Source: Tannerellaceae bacterium
Lineage (GTDB): Bacteria > Bacteroidota > Bacteroidia > Bacteroidales > Tannerellaceae
Length of the DNA: 64,000 nucleotides
Direction of reading: 5' to 3'
Assembly: GCA_031255855.1 (NCBI GenBank)
Contig: JAIRRS010000163.1
Coordinates: 25,055-89,054, forward strand
The notes below the pieces were generated by a model. It did no database searches and was not told the origin of the DNA. It saw nothing but the letters and a program-made list of their open reading frames with translations. This document shows, piece by piece, positions 1 through 8,752 of the stretch; position 1 is the first letter of the stretch; each line of letters begins with the position of its first letter. Both the position numbers and the translations under genes were made by a program.

Positions 1-1653
1 GATGTAGAAACATTCGAGCGTCATTATCTGGACTATTCTGATTATCCTGATGGTGGATTCGAGCAATTCCTGGTTAAGAATACAGAGATAAACGTAGACT
101 TTATTGCAACGTTCAACAAAACGTTTGGTGATTTTAATGTTTCGGCTATAGCCGGCGCCAACTATCGTGACTTGAATTATCAAAATAAAAAGCTGGGCGC
201 GGAAGCCTTAACCGTACTTGGTGTATATACGTTGGCAAACAAATCGGGGGTCGCTGTTGCGGAAATGGATCATAGACGTGAGCGCTCTAATTCTGTGTAT
301 GCTAACGCGTCGGTAGGTTGGAAGAGCCAATTGTATATCGATGTAAGCGCCCGTAACGACTGGAGTTCAACAATCAATGAATCGTTTTTCTACCCGTCTG
401 CCAGCTTAAGTTGGATACCTACGGAATCATTTGATTTCTTGAAAGATAATACGGTGTTATCGTTTCTGAAACTACGTGGAGGATGGGCTGAAATCGGTAA
501 TGCAACATCGCCTTACAGGAATAGAGCTTATTATTATGCCCGCGATAATTCATTCAATGGGGTTGCCCAAATGTATAGAAGCAATGAATTCCCGAATGTA
601 GGATTAAAGCCGGAAAGTATCATAACGTGGGAATTAGGTTTTGATGTCGGATTATTCAACAACCGTTTGCGTGCCGACTTCGCCTATTATGACAAAGCTA
701 CGACCAACCAGATCATGGCGGTAACTATCCCTCAGAGTTCAGGATATACCAGTATGTTAATTAATGCGGGTAAAATCACGAATAAGGGTATAGAAATTCA
801 GTTGAGAGGCGATATCTTACAAAACAAAAACGGCTTGAATTGGTCAAGTATTTTAAACTTTTCAAAAGATAAGAGTGAAATTGTAGAATTATATCCTGGA
901 TTGGATACATACCGGTTAGGTTGGACGTGGGGTATTTCCAATTTGGCAAAAGTAGGACAGCCGTGGGGTATTCTTTCCGGATCGGGTTACGACCGTACAG
1001 ACGACGGCGCGATAAAAGTTACTCCGAGAGGGTTGATTTTGTCGAAAGCAGCACAAGATATCGGTAGTGTAACGCCTGATTTCCTTATGGGATGGCGTAA
1101 TGATTTTTCTTATAAGAATTTTGGATTGGGATTCTTTTTAGATTTACGTATTGGCGGAGATATTTGGTCGCAATCCATGGATCACTCTTATGTGGCGGGA
1201 ACAGCTAAATATACCGTAGAGAATGGTATACGTGAACGCGCAATTGTAGCCGGTAGAGATATTATGACCGACGAGCGTTTCGTTATGAATATTGGTACCG
1301 ACCAAGAACCGAACTGGGTGCCCAATACCATAGAAGTAGATGCGCAGACTTGGTTTAATGATGGCGGCGTGGATGAAATGTATGTGTTCGACGGTTCGTT
1401 TTTGAAACTTCGTGAAGCCTATCTGACTTATACGGTTCCCACTTCCTTCCTGGCAAAAACAAGATACATAAGCAAGGCCACAGTTTCTCTGATTGGTTCA
1501 AACTTAGCGCTGTTGTGGGTTCATAAATCTAACACGTTGCGTCTCGACCCTGAAACAGGGGGCGTATCCAGTGATAGCAGGGGTGTGGGATATGAACAGG
1601 CATCTGTTCCCACTTCCCGTAGTATAGGGATTAAGTTAGGGTTAACTTTTTAA
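1..1653 (+). CDS. SusC-family TonB-linked outer-membrane receptor, 5' end outside window
   Basis: The reading frame is open from base 1, so the gene begins before the window; 550 residues of the C-terminal part are visible. It is the beta-barrel half of a SusC/RagA receptor, which imports oligosaccharides or peptides across the outer membrane using TonB energy. Typical barrel motifs are present (SARNDWSSTINESFFYPSAS, then LRGGWAEIGN, KPESIITWELGFDVG and NKGIEIQLRGD), and the protein ends in phenylalanine (IGIKLGLTF), as outer-membrane barrels do. The signal peptide, carboxypeptidase-like domain and plug are off the left edge. A SusD-type lipoprotein gene follows 18 bp later. The substrate cannot be told from the sequence. 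Confidence 0.93.
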   Translation, partial: DVETFERHYLDYSDYPDGGFEQFLVKNTEINVDFIATFNKTFGDFNVSAIAGANYRDLNYQNKKLGAEALTVLGVYTLANKSGVAVAEMDHRRERSNSVYANASVGWKSQLYIDVSARNDWSSTINESFFYPSASLSWIPTESFDFLKDNTVLSFLKLRGGWAEIGNATSPYRNRAYYYARDNSFNGVAQMYRSNEFPNVGLKPESIITWELGFDVGLFNNRLRADFAYYDKATTNQIMAVTIPQSSGYTSMLINAGKITNKGIEIQLRGDILQNKNGLNWSSILNFSKDKSEIVELYPGLDTYRLGWTWGISNLAKVGQPWGILSGSGYDRTDDGAIKVTPRGLILSKAAQDIGSVTPDFLMGWRNDFSYKNFGLGFFLDLRIGGDIWSQSMDHSYVAGTAKYTVENGIRERAIVAGRDIMTDERFVMNIGTDQEPNWVPNTIEVDAQTWFNDGGVDEMYVFDGSFLKLREAYLTYTVPTSFLAKTRYISKATVSLIGSNLALLWVHKSNTLRLDPETGGVSSDSRGVGYEQASVPTSRSIGIKLGLTF

Positions 1654-1671
1654 TGATTAAATAAAACGATT

Positions 1672-3141
1672 ATGAAGAAAATAGTAAATATATGGATGGC
1701 CTTATTGGCAACAACAATCCTGTTACTGGCCGGATGTACCGATTCATTCCATGAAATAAATACCGACCCTGACGCCTTGAGCGAGGCGCCTTTTTCAAAC
1801 ATGCTGGGCGATATGATTCGTGAAACAGGTACGACAATGGGTGGTGAAATAGAGGGATATGGTACATGGGCAGGTTATGTTACCAAGATACAGTATCTTG
1901 ACTATATGAACTCGATAATCCCAACCAACAATACCTATGGGAACCGTTGGAGGCTCTGCTATGTTAATAATTCCCAGGGAAACGATATTTTAACGAGGAC
2001 GGAAGGTGATGTTGAAAATTTTAAAAATATTCGTTCTGCCGTTCGTATCTGGCAACAATTTATGTGGCAATATCTATTAGACGGATGGCGCGACATACCC
2101 TATTCTGAAGCATTGCAAGGAGGAGAAAACGGCGTATTAACTCCGAAGTACGATAAACAGGAAGATGTTTATCCCGCTGTAATGGCAAACCTGAAAGAGA
2201 TAGCGGACGGAATGGCTGCCGGCTTCGGATCCGACCGGCTGGGAGATGGTGATTTTATTTATGCCGGCGATATGAAAAAATGGCAAAAATTCTGTAATTC
2301 ACTCAGGCTGCGGATGGCCATGCGGATTTCCGGAGTATCGCCCGCATTGGCTAAGAGCACAATAGAAGAAATTTGCGGGAACCCTGAAAAATATCCATAT
2401 ATCGACAGCCATGAATCGGCCACTTATTTGTGGTGGCAAGGATCGGCTCCTTATTTCGAACCTTGGTTCGACAACAGACGCACACGCGACGACCATGGGC
2501 TGTCCGACATATTCATTGACCATTTGAAAGCAATGGACGATCCCCGTTTGCCAAGCTTGGCTCATCCGGCTGAAAGTGATGGTGAATATCGTGGTTTCCC
2601 GAACGGCCCAGCCACTCAGCCGCAGCTTACTACTATTTCTCGTATAGGCGCGATTTACCGTGACGACCCGACCGGTTTCACGCCATTTTTCAAAGCATGC
2701 GAAAGCTACTTTATTATTGCCGAAGCCGCCATGTTGGGATGGAGCGTAGGTATGACAGCCCAGGAAGCATACGAGAAAGGCGTGATGTTGTCTATGACCG
2801 AGAATGGCGTGTCAGACGCGGACGCGAAAACATATCTGGCAGGAAAAGGAAAATGGAATAATACCAAAGAACGTATCTGGGAAGAGTTATGGATTGGTCT
2901 GTTTAAGGATAATTTTGAAGCTTGGTGTTTGTATAGAAGGACAGGTACTCCCACAACAAATTATCCGGCCATAGAATCTGTTTGGAAAGGGACTCATAAT
3001 GATCAGCCATTCCGTTTACCTTATCCTAATAATGAATATCTGTATAATCCAAAGAACGTGGAAGCAGTAGCAAATGCAAATGTAAAAGACCACTGTTGGG
3101 GACAACAAATGTGGTGGGACATACGTACAGGAGTAAAATAA
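1672..3141 (+). CDS. SusD/RagB-like surface lipoprotein (SusD-like_2 type)
   Basis: This 489-residue protein is the likely ligand-binding lid of the upstream SusC barrel. It has a lipoprotein signal with lipobox LLAGC (lipidated Cys22). The start of the mature protein (TDSFHEINTDPDALSEAPFS) is typical of the SusD-like_2 group, which often opens with an N-x-D-P motif. Tetratricopeptide-like helices follow, and family-typical phrases are seen near the C terminus (ERIWEELWIGLFKDNFEAWC, then YRRTGTP). It is co-transcribed with the SusC gene (18-bp gap) and is followed directly by a conserved 3' element with a terminator. The second SusD of the window (8753-10333) is a paralogue of the same subtype. 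Confidence 0.93.
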   Translation: MKKIVNIWMALLATTILLLAGCTDSFHEINTDPDALSEAPFSNMLGDMIRETGTTMGGEIEGYGTWAGYVTKIQYLDYMNSIIPTNNTYGNRWRLCYVNNSQGNDILTRTEGDVENFKNIRSAVRIWQQFMWQYLLDGWRDIPYSEALQGGENGVLTPKYDKQEDVYPAVMANLKEIADGMAAGFGSDRLGDGDFIYAGDMKKWQKFCNSLRLRMAMRISGVSPALAKSTIEEICGNPEKYPYIDSHESATYLWWQGSAPYFEPWFDNRRTRDDHGLSDIFIDHLKAMDDPRLPSLAHPAESDGEYRGFPNGPATQPQLTTISRIGAIYRDDPTGFTPFFKACESYFIIAEAAMLGWSVGMTAQEAYEKGVMLSMTENGVSDADAKTYLAGKGKWNNTKERIWEELWIGLFKDNFEAWCLYRRTGTPTTNYPAIESVWKGTHNDQPFRLPYPNNEYLYNPKNVEAVANANVKDHCWGQQMWWDIRTGVK

Positions 3142-3145
3142 TTTA

Positions 3146-3225
3146 TAACTAATTTGTACAACTATAGACATACCAAGCCTGTACGGTTGAAAAGGATGGC
3201 TCGTGAGAGCTATCCTTTTTTTTCA
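3146..3225 (+). repeat. Conserved 3' element of SusCD locus, copy 1, with terminator hairpin
   Basis: About 45 bases after the SusD stop (beginning taactaatttgtacaacta) recur at 10371 with only two purine changes. A hairpin follows (arms 3189-3201 and 3206-3218, loop GTGA, one G-T wobble) and then a T-run. In the other copy one A-T pair of the stem becomes G-C, which supports selection on the structure. The hairpin looks like an intrinsic terminator. The conserved part upstream of it is more than a terminator needs, so a 3'-UTR role or recent locus duplication are both possible. Confidence 0.8.
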
Positions 3226-3281
3226 AAAAACAACCTGACTTAATAATACCTGACACGATCCCTCTTTTATAGAATAATCGC

Positions 3282-3289
3282 TATCTTTG
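3282..3289 (+). promoter_or_regulatory. Bacteroidetes -7 box TATCTTTG
   Basis: TATCTTTG matches the Bacteroidetes -7 consensus TAnnTTTG exactly. It lies about 75 bp before the GTG start at 3364. A clear -33 TTTG at the usual spacing is not seen. It probably gives the flavoprotein gene its own transcript after the terminator at 3189-3225. Confidence 0.5.
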
Positions 3290-3363
3290 ACAGCATAACG
3301 AGACGGCAGGTGGCTATGCGGCTCTATTGACCTGTCTAAATTAAGAGGAAAAACACTGACGTT

Positions 3364-5040
3364 GTGAAATATTTAATTATAGGCGGAGTTGCCGGGGGCG
3401 CGACAGTAGCCGCCCGTCTTCGCCGGCTGGACGAGAATGCAGAAATAGTTCTTTTTGAAAGAGGCGAGTATGTATCGTATGCCAATTGCGGCTTGCCTTA
3501 TTATATCGGTGATACGATAAATGAACGTGACAAACTGTTTGTACAAACCGTTAAGGGGTTTGTAGGCCGTTTCCGTATTGATATCCGTACCCGCCAGGAA
3601 GTTGTCGGCATACAACCCGGAAATAAGCAAGTGAAAATAAAGAGACTGTCTACCGGGGAAACATACATCGAGGGCTATGATAAGTTGGTACTTTCCCCCG
3701 GAGCTGAACCTTTGCGGCCGAATATACCGGGAATAAACAGTAAGAAGATATTCACGCTTCGGAATGTTTCCGATACGGATGCCATCAAACGATATACTTT
3801 ACAGGCAAAGCCAAGGCATGCCGTGGTGGTAGGCGGAGGTTTTATCGGATTGGAGGTGGCCGAAAATCTACATGATTTAGGCATCGGGATTACCGTAGTC
3901 GAGAGGGCCGACCAGGTGATGGCTCCCCTCGATTATTCAATGGCTGCCATTGTACATCAGCATTTAGCGGAAAAGAAAGTGAAATTGATACTGGAAGACG
4001 GGGTGGAAAACTTTGAAGAAACGCCGGAAGGTTTGTCCGTACATCTGCAAAGTGGGAAAAAAACAGAGGCGGATATGGCGCTCTTAAGTATCGGAGTCCG
4101 CCCTGAAACGAAATTGGCAAAAGAAGCCGGATTGAAAATCGGTTCATTGGGCGGTATCTCAGTCAATGCGTACATGCAAACATCCGATCCGGACATATAC
4201 GCGTTGGGAGACGCCATAGAAGTGACTCATCAGGTGACAGGAAAACCGGCCTTGATACCACTGGCCGGACCAGCCAATAAACAAGGCAGGATAGTAGCCG
4301 ACAATTTAGTGTATGGGAATAAAGAAACGTACAGCGGAACCATAGGAAACTCCATTGCCAAAGTGTTTGACCTGACAGTTGCCTCCGCCGGCGCTAATGC
4401 CAAATTGTTGAAACGTGAAGGGATTCCTTACCTGTCGTCGTACACCCATTCCGCTTCACATGCGGGATATTATCCGGGAGCGCTTCCTTTATCCATAAAG
4501 ATATTGTTCTCTCCGGACGATGGCCGCCTGTTGGGCGCCCAGGTAGTCGGATTCCACGGTGTGGACAAGCGGATGGAGATGCTAGCCCAGGTAATCCAAC
4601 GAAAAGGTACAATTTACGACCTTATCTCGCTGGAACAAGCCTATGCTCCGCCGTATTCTTCGGCAAAAGACCCGGTAAACATGGCAGGATATGTAGCGGA
4701 TAATGTACTGAAAGGCAGAACCAAAACCATTCATTGGCGCGAAATAGCCGCCATAAGCGGCGATACTGTTTTAGTAGATGTCCGCACCCCTGGAGAATAC
4801 GCATTAGGCACATTGCCGGGTGCCATAAATATTCCGGTAGACGATTTAAGGAAACGGTTATCCGAATTGCCCAAAGACAGACCGATCATTGTAACGTGTG
4901 CTATCGGGCTTCGCGGATACCTGGCTTGCCGTATCTTGACGCAAAACGGGTACGCCAATGTCCGTAATCTGTCGGGAGGCTATAAAACCTGGCATACCGC
5001 TACGGCAAACAGACATATTATAGGCTCGGATATCGTCTGA
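3364..5040 (+). CDS. CoA-disulfide reductase-type flavoprotein with C-terminal rhodanese domain
   Basis: This 558-residue cytosolic enzyme starts at a GTG codon. An N-terminal FAD-binding motif (GGVAGGATVAARLRR, from residue 7) is followed by the single redox cysteine Cys42 in YVSYANCGLPYY, the signature of CoA-disulfide reductases and related NADH oxidases/polysulfide reductases. An NAD(P)H-binding GGGFIGLEVAENL lies near residue 157 and the second FAD motif YALGDAIEV near 280. A rhodanese domain spans roughly 460-550, with its active-site loop TCAIGLR at Cys512. This CoADR-RHD fusion is known in thiol redox and polysulfide or persulfide handling; exact substrate is not deducible. It sits between two SusCD pairs but has its own promoter and no obvious functional tie to them. 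Confidence 0.88.
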   Translation: MKYLIIGGVAGGATVAARLRRLDENAEIVLFERGEYVSYANCGLPYYIGDTINERDKLFVQTVKGFVGRFRIDIRTRQEVVGIQPGNKQVKIKRLSTGETYIEGYDKLVLSPGAEPLRPNIPGINSKKIFTLRNVSDTDAIKRYTLQAKPRHAVVVGGGFIGLEVAENLHDLGIGITVVERADQVMAPLDYSMAAIVHQHLAEKKVKLILEDGVENFEETPEGLSVHLQSGKKTEADMALLSIGVRPETKLAKEAGLKIGSLGGISVNAYMQTSDPDIYALGDAIEVTHQVTGKPALIPLAGPANKQGRIVADNLVYGNKETYSGTIGNSIAKVFDLTVASAGANAKLLKREGIPYLSSYTHSASHAGYYPGALPLSIKILFSPDDGRLLGAQVVGFHGVDKRMEMLAQVIQRKGTIYDLISLEQAYAPPYSSAKDPVNMAGYVADNVLKGRTKTIHWREIAAISGDTVLVDVRTPGEYALGTLPGAINIPVDDLRKRLSELPKDRPIIVTCAIGLRGYLACRILTQNGYANVRNLSGGYKTWHTATANRHIIGSDIV

Positions 5041-5533
5041 TTATTTCAAATCAATAAAAATTCTTACTGTAAATGTTCAATGCCTGACCCATTGGGATTG
5101 GAGGAATGTCTGTTTGACATAATGGAAGCGCTTTGCCTGTTTTTATGTCAATAAAACACTTTATCAAGACAAAAAGAAGGGTGATTAAAATAATAATACT
5201 TTCTTTATGTAAGTTAAATAATATTCCAGCAGGTTGTAATTTGACTTTTTCAAACGCGGATTTAATTTAAATTATTAATTTTAAGCGAAAAAATACGACA
5301 ATTTGTTTTTTTATTACCAAATAAATTCTTAATATTGCGTAATGTAATTCACATTTATTACATAGGTGGTATGTCGCATTTATGATGTTTAAAAATCATT
5401 CTTTTCTAACCCAGAAAGTAAAATGATATTTGGGGGCTTTGGCCTTATTTTCGTGTTGTGTGCTTGCGTGATATCCTTTCGATAATATAATAACTGTATA
5501 TATGTATGTTAAACTAAATCAAAAAGCGTGTTT
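5041..5533. other. 493-bp A+T-rich intergenic leader upstream of second SusC
   Basis: No convincing coding sequence is seen here. The segment around 5255-5340 is very A+T-rich. Near the gene there are a near-consensus -7 box TATTTTCG (5446-5453) and a GATATTTG (5425-5432), either of which could serve as promoter for the SusCD pair. The transcribed leader would then be about 75-100 nt. No terminator with a T-run was recognised for the preceding gene, only a weak ATGTC/GACAT hairpin near 5106-5121. Confidence 0.4.
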
Positions 5534-8500
5534 ATGAAAAAAAGATTGACTTATCTTTTGGTGTGCTTGGTTGTAAGCATAGGACTCGTAACAGCTCAAA
5601 CCACAAGAATAACCGGAACGGTTATATCTGCGGAAGATAATGAACCTGTTATTGGAGCATCCTTAGTTGTAAAAGGAACATCTATAGGAACTGTAACAAA
5701 TTTTGATGGTACTTTTTCTTTGGAGGCGCCATCGGATGCCAAAACATTACTTGTTTCATATGTTGGTATGGAATCGCAGGAAGTGGCTATCAGATCAATA
5801 ATGAACATCACACTGAAGACAGACGCGAAAGCCTTAGACGAAGTTGTAGTAACAGCCTTGGGTATTTCTCGTGAAAAGAAGGCTTTGGGTTATGCCGTGA
5901 CCGAGGTGTCGGGTGATGAAATGTTAAAGGCTCGTGGTGGCATAAATAATCCAATCAATGCATTGCAAGGTAAAGTAGCCGGTTTACAAATACAAAGTGG
6001 GGCTGGTAGTATGGGAGGCTCCTCAAAGATTTTGATTCGCGGCGTAAAATCAATCTCAGGAAGCAATCAGCCATTGTTTGTCATTGATGGCGTTCCTATT
6101 GAAGGACAAGATTATAACTCAACCGACACTTCACGTGGAGCTGGAGGATACGATTATGGTAACTTGATACAAGATTTGAATCCTGATGATATAGAGAATA
6201 TAACAGTACTTAAAGGTCCGAATGCTTCTGCACTTTATGGGTCGCGTGCTGCTAATGGGGTAGTTATGGTAACAACCAAGAAAGGGAAGAAGAATAGTGG
6301 TTATGGAATAACCTTTAATACATCAATTGGTTTTGAATCTGTGAATAAATTGCCGAAACTTCAGAAACTATATGGAGGTGGTTATGATTTTGAAGAAATA
6401 GAAATCAACGGTCAAATATATCAATATGCGGATATGGCGACTGATGAAAGTTGGGGGCCGAGATACGAAGGACAAAATGTCCTTACATGGTATGATTTGG
6501 CCAAATGGGAAGCTGGAGGTAAAGTTGGAAATCCTACCACATCCAAATGGCAAACACCTGAAAATGATATTGACAAATTCTTTGAAACGGGTATTTCAAC
6601 AGTAAATAGTATTTCTGTATCTCAGGCAACAGACATAGCATCTGCACGTATCTCGTATACAAATTCGGAATTAAAGGGATATATGCCGAATAGTAGCTTG
6701 AGAAAAAACATTTTTAATGTTTCCGCCTCGACAACAAGTCCTGATAAGAAGTTGGAAATATTTACAAATGTTACTTATCTAAGTACAAATGCTAAAGGGC
6801 GTTCGGAAACTGGTTACGACGATAGTAATGTTATGGTGAAATTCTTCCAATGGGGACATAGAGAATTAGATATGAAGGAATTAAAAAGCCTTTATAAATT
6901 CCCTGATGGCTCACAAGCAACTTGGAATCGCCAGGGATGGGATAATCCTACTCCGAATTTTGCGAATAACCCTTACTGGGTACGTTATGTGAATCCTCAA
7001 AGAGATACGCGTGACCGCATTTATGGAAATGTAGGAGTGGCATTCAATTTTACCGATTATCTTAAATTTCAATATAAGGCGAATCTGGATTTCTTTGTAG
7101 ATAAGCAATACGAGAGAAAAGCTGTTCATTCTTATGAGCTGCCTGAATATTATGAAAGATCCCGTCAGCAACGTGAGTTAAATCATGAGTTTTTATTGTC
7201 ATTTAACAAGAATTATCAAGATTTCTCTTTTAGCGCAAACTTGGGAGCTAACCTGATGCATCGGAGATATGAATATATTTATGGACGGACACAAGGGGGA
7301 CTGGGAATGCCGGAATTTTATAATTTTGACAACTCAATCAGTACGGCAAGAGCCTATAACCATTTAGAAAAGAGGACCATTAATTCTGTTTTTGCCAGCG
7401 CTACAGTAGGATATAAGAGTATGGCATATTTAGATTTATCATTAAGAAATGACTGGTCGTCTACCTTACCTAAAGGTAATAACTCATATCTTTATCCTGC
7501 CATAACGGGTAGCTTCATATTCTCTGAACCATTAAAAGATATTACGCCTTGGCTTACTTTCGGTAAGGTTCGTCTGGGGCTTGCACAAGTAGGTAGCGAT
7601 ACAGACCCATATCAGGTATTAGATATTTATTCGTTCCATAATACACTTAGTTCAACTCCGGGATATGTGTTGCCAAATACTAAGAACAATCTGAATCTGA
7701 AACCTGAATCAACAAATTCATATGAAGCAGGTTTAGAAATGGCCTTCTTTAATAACCGGGTAGGTTTTGATGCTACGGTTTATATGAGTGAAACAAAAAA
7801 TCAAATCGTTCCATTGTCTATATCAGGTTCAACAGGATACATTTATAGTGTGGTAAATACTGGTTCGATGACAAATAAAGGTATTGAGTTTAGATTGTAT
7901 GGTTCTCCTGTTCAAACAAGAGATTTCTCCTGGGAATCTTCATTGGTGTTCTCTTCCAATAAAAATAAAGTGAAAAAGCTTTTTGAAGGGGTTGACTATT
8001 ACCGTTTGGTCAACGCTCCATTCAAAGTAGAAATCGGCGCTAAGGAAGGTGATGAATATGGCGTTATCATGGGTACGGATTTTGTATATGATGACAATGG
8101 AAATAAGGTGATTAATGCAAACGGCACGTATAAAAGTACAGACGGAAATGTTAATATTGGGAAAATATTCCCGGATTTTACAGGTGGATGGACCAATACA
8201 TTCCGTTACAAAAATATAGATTTAAGTGTTTTGATTGATTTCTCCAAAGGTGGTAATTATTTCTCTACAACCTATATGTGGGGAGTTTACTCAGGTATGT
8301 TTGATGAGTCTGCTGTGATAAATGAAAATGGCAAGAATATCCGTGATGCAGTAAGTGATGGCGGAGGTGTTTTGTTGGAAGGCGTTAAAGAAGTAAGGAA
8401 TGGCGATGTGGTGACTTATGAACCGAATGATACGCGTATAAGTGCGGAATCATATGCCGGACAAATCTATTCAGGCCCTGCAAAACAAAGTGTGCTTAAA

Positions 8501-8740
8501 TCAGATTTCATTAAATTACGTGAAGTAAATGTAGGATACACAATTCCTCTGAAACAAGATTTCTTTGTTAAATCTTTGCGTGTTGCAGCTTATGGACGTA
8601 ATTTGGCTGTTTGGGGTCCTGACACTAAACACTTTGATCCGGAAATGGCAATAACAAACTCTGGGAATATCCAAGGCGTTGAAGGAGGTATCCTACCTTC
8701 TGTTGCAAGTTATGGTTTAAATGTGACTGTACAATTTTAA
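5534..8740 (+). CDS. SusC-family TonB-linked outer-membrane receptor
   Basis: A complete 1068-residue SusC/RagA receptor. The ATG at 5534 is preferred to an in-frame GTG two codons earlier because it starts a standard signal peptide (MKKRLTYLLVCLVVSIGLVT, then AQ). Next come a carboxypeptidase-regulatory-like domain (about 24-100; TGTVISAEDNEPVIGASLVV), a TonB-box-like stretch (ALDEVVVTALGI), the plug (about 115-235, with LFVIDGVPI and NASALYGSRAANGVVMVTTK), then the barrel ending in LNVTVQF. It works with the SusD gene 12 bp downstream. It is a paralogue of the truncated SusC at the left edge (shared LRNDWSST and NKGIEF motifs). Substrate unknown; no glycosidase or protease gene is directly attached. 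Confidence 0.95.
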   Translation: MKKRLTYLLVCLVVSIGLVTAQTTRITGTVISAEDNEPVIGASLVVKGTSIGTVTNFDGTFSLEAPSDAKTLLVSYVGMESQEVAIRSIMNITLKTDAKALDEVVVTALGISREKKALGYAVTEVSGDEMLKARGGINNPINALQGKVAGLQIQSGAGSMGGSSKILIRGVKSISGSNQPLFVIDGVPIEGQDYNSTDTSRGAGGYDYGNLIQDLNPDDIENITVLKGPNASALYGSRAANGVVMVTTKKGKKNSGYGITFNTSIGFESVNKLPKLQKLYGGGYDFEEIEINGQIYQYADMATDESWGPRYEGQNVLTWYDLAKWEAGGKVGNPTTSKWQTPENDIDKFFETGISTVNSISVSQATDIASARISYTNSELKGYMPNSSLRKNIFNVSASTTSPDKKLEIFTNVTYLSTNAKGRSETGYDDSNVMVKFFQWGHRELDMKELKSLYKFPDGSQATWNRQGWDNPTPNFANNPYWVRYVNPQRDTRDRIYGNVGVAFNFTDYLKFQYKANLDFFVDKQYERKAVHSYELPEYYERSRQQRELNHEFLLSFNKNYQDFSFSANLGANLMHRRYEYIYGRTQGGLGMPEFYNFDNSISTARAYNHLEKRTINSVFASATVGYKSMAYLDLSLRNDWSSTLPKGNNSYLYPAITGSFIFSEPLKDITPWLTFGKVRLGLAQVGSDTDPYQVLDIYSFHNTLSSTPGYVLPNTKNNLNLKPESTNSYEAGLEMAFFNNRVGFDATVYMSETKNQIVPLSISGSTGYIYSVVNTGSMTNKGIEFRLYGSPVQTRDFSWESSLVFSSNKNKVKKLFEGVDYYRLVNAPFKVEIGAKEGDEYGVIMGTDFVYDDNGNKVINANGTYKSTDGNVNIGKIFPDFTGGWTNTFRYKNIDLSVLIDFSKGGNYFSTTYMWGVYSGMFDESAVINENGKNIRDAVSDGGGVLLEGVKEVRNGDVVTYEPNDTRISAESYAGQIYSGPAKQSVLKSDFIKLREVNVGYTIPLKQDFFVKSLRVAAYGRNLAVWGPDTKHFDPEMAITNSGNIQGVEGGILPSVASYGLNVTVQF

Positions 8741-8752
8741 TAGTGAAAAATT

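Noticed and set aside
5041..5533. Small coding sequence or RNA gene in the long gap before the second SusC
   Set aside because: No start with a plausible product, no strong structure and only A+T-rich sequence with weak promoter boxes.
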